The position numbers were made by a program, and so were the translations under genes. This document shows, one piece after another, positions 62,540-64,000 of a stretch of DNA of 64,000 bases. This DNA comes from Burkholderia plantarii. GTDB taxonomy: Bacteria > Pseudomonadota > Gammaproteobacteria > Burkholderiales > Burkholderiaceae. Numbering within the stretch: position 1 is the stretch's first letter; the number at the start of each line of letters is the position of its first letter. The stretch is taken from assembly GCF_001411805.1 (NCBI RefSeq), contig NZ_CP007212.1:2046001-2110000 (forward strand). The letters are read 5' to 3'. A model generated the notes under the pieces. The model saw only the letters and a list, made by a program, of their open reading frames with translations, made no database searches and was not told where the DNA came from.

Positions 62540-63886
62540 ATGACCACCCCGACCGTCGACGCCGTACCCGGCGAGCTGCATCGCCGCGCCACCCGCCGCG
62601 CCATGGCGCGGCTACTGCCGCTGATGTGCCTGATCTATTTCCTGTCGTTCATCGACCGCACCAACGTCGCGCTCGCCAAGGCCGCGCTGGCCAGCGATCT
62701 CGGCATCGGCGCGGCCGCCTACGGGCTCGGCGCGGGCATCTTCTTCATCGGCTACGCGCTGCTGGAGGTGCCGAGCAACCTGGCCGCGCATCGCGTCGGG
62801 CCGCGCCGCTGGATCGCGCGGATCGCCGTGAGCTGGGGCGTGCTGTCCACGGCGATGATGTTCGTGCAGGGCCCGGCGTCGTTCTACCTGCTGCGCGTGC
62901 TGCTCGGCATCGCCGAGGCCGGGCTGTTCCCGGCGCTGATGTACATGGTCACGCTCTGGTTCGCGCCGCGCGACCGCGCGGTGGCGGTGGGCTGGATCTA
63001 CACCGCGCCGTCGCTCGCGCTGATCATCGGCAGCCCGCTCGGCGCGGCGCTGATGCAGCTGGGCGGCACGGCCGGCCTGCGCGGCTGGCAGTGGATGTTC
63101 CTGCTCGAAGGCCTGCCGACCATCGTGGCCGGCGTGGTGCTCTACTTCGTGCTGCCGGACCGGCCCGGCGCCGTCGCGTGGCTCGCGCCCGACGAGGCGC
63201 GCGCGCTCGAAACGCATGCCGTGATCACCACCCAGGGCCACGCGCGCCATGCGCCCGCCGACTGGTTCGCCGCGATCCGGCGGCCCACCACGGTGCTGAT
63301 CGCGCTGATCTACTTCCTCAACCAGGTGGCGTTCGTCGGGCTCTACTTCTTCACGCCCGCGATCGTCGCGCAGATGCACGTGAGTTCGCCGCTGCTGGTG
63401 GGTCTGCTGTCGAGCAGCGTCGGCTTCGGCTTCCTGGTGGGCGTGCTGGTGCTGCCGCGCCTGCACCGGCGCGTGAGCGGTGATTGCGCGTTCCTCGGCG
63501 CGCTGACGGCCGGGCTGGTGGCGAGCGGCGGCGCGTTCATCGCCACCCGCGACCAGACCGTGCAGATCCTGCTGCTCGGCGTGACCGGCCTGTTCGCGGG
63601 CGGCATCCTGCCGTCGTACTGGGCAGTGGCGATGAAGCGGCTGCAGGGCATCCAGGCCGCCGCCGGGCTCGCCTTCATCAACACGGTCGGCCTGCTCGGC
63701 GGCTTCGCCGGCCCCTACCTGTTCGGCCTCGTGGAGGCCTGGACCCATCGCAGCGACGCGGGCTTCAAGGTGATCGTGGCGGCCTCGGTGGCGGGGCTCT
63801 GCCTGGTGCCGCTGCTGGCGCGCGCGATCCGCGCCGAGGACCGCCCCGCCGCCGCGCTGCCGGACGCGGCACCGCGCTTTCATTGA
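62540..63886 (+). CDS. ACS-family MFS transporter (anion:cation symporter)
   Basis: 448 aa, twelve membrane segments. ACS motifs: LCLIYFLSFIDRTNVALAK near residues 31-50 (quoted in part), FFIGYALLEVPSNL, GIAEAGLFPALMYMVTLWF, FINTVGLLGGFAGPYLFG. Relatives carry tartrate, phthalate, glucarate or similar organic anions. ACCGGAGACACC precedes the ATG. It follows the BKACE gene by 138 bp and probably imports its precursor. Confidence 0.92.
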   Translation: MTTPTVDAVPGELHRRATRRAMARLLPLMCLIYFLSFIDRTNVALAKAALASDLGIGAAAYGLGAGIFFIGYALLEVPSNLAAHRVGPRRWIARIAVSWGVLSTAMMFVQGPASFYLLRVLLGIAEAGLFPALMYMVTLWFAPRDRAVAVGWIYTAPSLALIIGSPLGAALMQLGGTAGLRGWQWMFLLEGLPTIVAGVVLYFVLPDRPGAVAWLAPDEARALETHAVITTQGHARHAPADWFAAIRRPTTVLIALIYFLNQVAFVGLYFFTPAIVAQMHVSSPLLVGLLSSSVGFGFLVGVLVLPRLHRRVSGDCAFLGALTAGLVASGGAFIATRDQTVQILLLGVTGLFAGGILPSYWAVAMKRLQGIQAAAGLAFINTVGLLGGFAGPYLFGLVEAWTHRSDAGFKVIVAASVAGLCLVPLLARAIRAEDRPAAALPDAAPRFH

Positions 63887-63959
63887 CATCGCTGCCCGGC
63901 GCACCCGCCTCGACGAATTCATGACTCGACGAACCCACTCATCATCAACGGAACCCCGG

Positions 63960-64000
63960 ATGCGATTGAACGACAAGCTGGCCATCATCACCGGCGCGGG
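63960..64000 (+). CDS. short-chain dehydrogenase/reductase, N-terminal end (partial)
   Basis: The last 41 bases encode MRLNDKLAIITGAG, the start of an SDR with the first half of the TGxxxGxG cofactor motif. 73 bp after the transporter stop. Likely the oxidoreductase step of the same pathway. Cut by the window edge. Confidence 0.75.
   Translation, partial: MRLNDKLAIITGA

Overview
The window is high-GC beta-proteobacterial DNA, most likely Burkholderia sensu stricto (gladioli/glumae/plantarii-like). Evidence: strong GC3 bias, a Tat-exported phosphocholine-specific phospholipase C, MHS and ACS transporters, a DUF1328 protein, a type I-F CRISPR-Cas locus with typical 28-nt repeats, and an ISNCY-type insertion sequence. 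Species is an inference. No tRNA or rRNA gene was seen.

Layout. 1-8.4 kb: phospholipase C, small stress-type genes (CBS protein, glycine-rich membrane protein), a YeeE/YedE thiosulfate-type transporter and small exported proteins. 8.5-20.9 kb: a complete type I-F locus between two CRISPR arrays whose repeats differ in sequence: array 1 (13 repeats) - thiM - cas1 - cas2-3 - [376-bp intergenic module] - csy1-csy2-csy3-cas6f - array 2 (22 repeats). cas1 has an in-frame amber codon that removes three of its four metal/active-site residues, so adaptation is probably dead while the interference genes are open. thiM lies between two copies of the degenerate array-end sequence. The gap between cas2-3 and csy1 holds a reverse-strand degenerate mini-CRISPR whose guide pairs, in the type-I manner with position 6 mismatched, to a CC-PAM site 70 bp away. 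Just downstream is a 12-codon ORF with a strong Shine-Dalgarno and tandem rare ATA codons, followed by a terminator. This looks like a CRISPR-regulated toxin-antitoxin RNA pair (CreTA-like) and is the main discovery candidate.

21-27.7 kb: a branched-chain-amino-acid-type ABC operon (binding protein, livG, livH, livM; no livF) translationally coupled to a FixH/YtkA-like gene, with a LysR regulator upstream, then an alpha/beta hydrolase. 27.7-42.7 kb: an accessory island of lower GC. It contains a prophage scar (baseplate gpW fragment against an opposite-strand regulator fragment), an intact ISNCY element, an IS21 istA fragment, and a tight four-gene minus-strand operon that looks like an antiphage defence system: a PD-(D/E)XK/STAND-like protein, a small protein, a 1667-aa NERD/tandem-kinase/SF1-helicase protein and a winged-helix protein. 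The island ends at an MHS transporter that has lost its C-terminus.

42.7-64 kb: core-like genes. These are a lysozyme-like exported protein, an EmrB-type transporter remnant, cyclopropane fatty acid synthase, an HPr-like protein, YjdM/PhnA, a spermidine-synthase-like protein, and an RHH protein. Then follow a LacI-controlled beta-galactoside/oligosaccharide locus (MalK-type ATPase, GH42, binding protein, two permeases), a membrane hydrolase, a Blc-like lipocalin, DUF1328, and an AraC regulator divergent from a BKACE (DUF849) enzyme, an ACS-family transporter and the first codons of an SDR.
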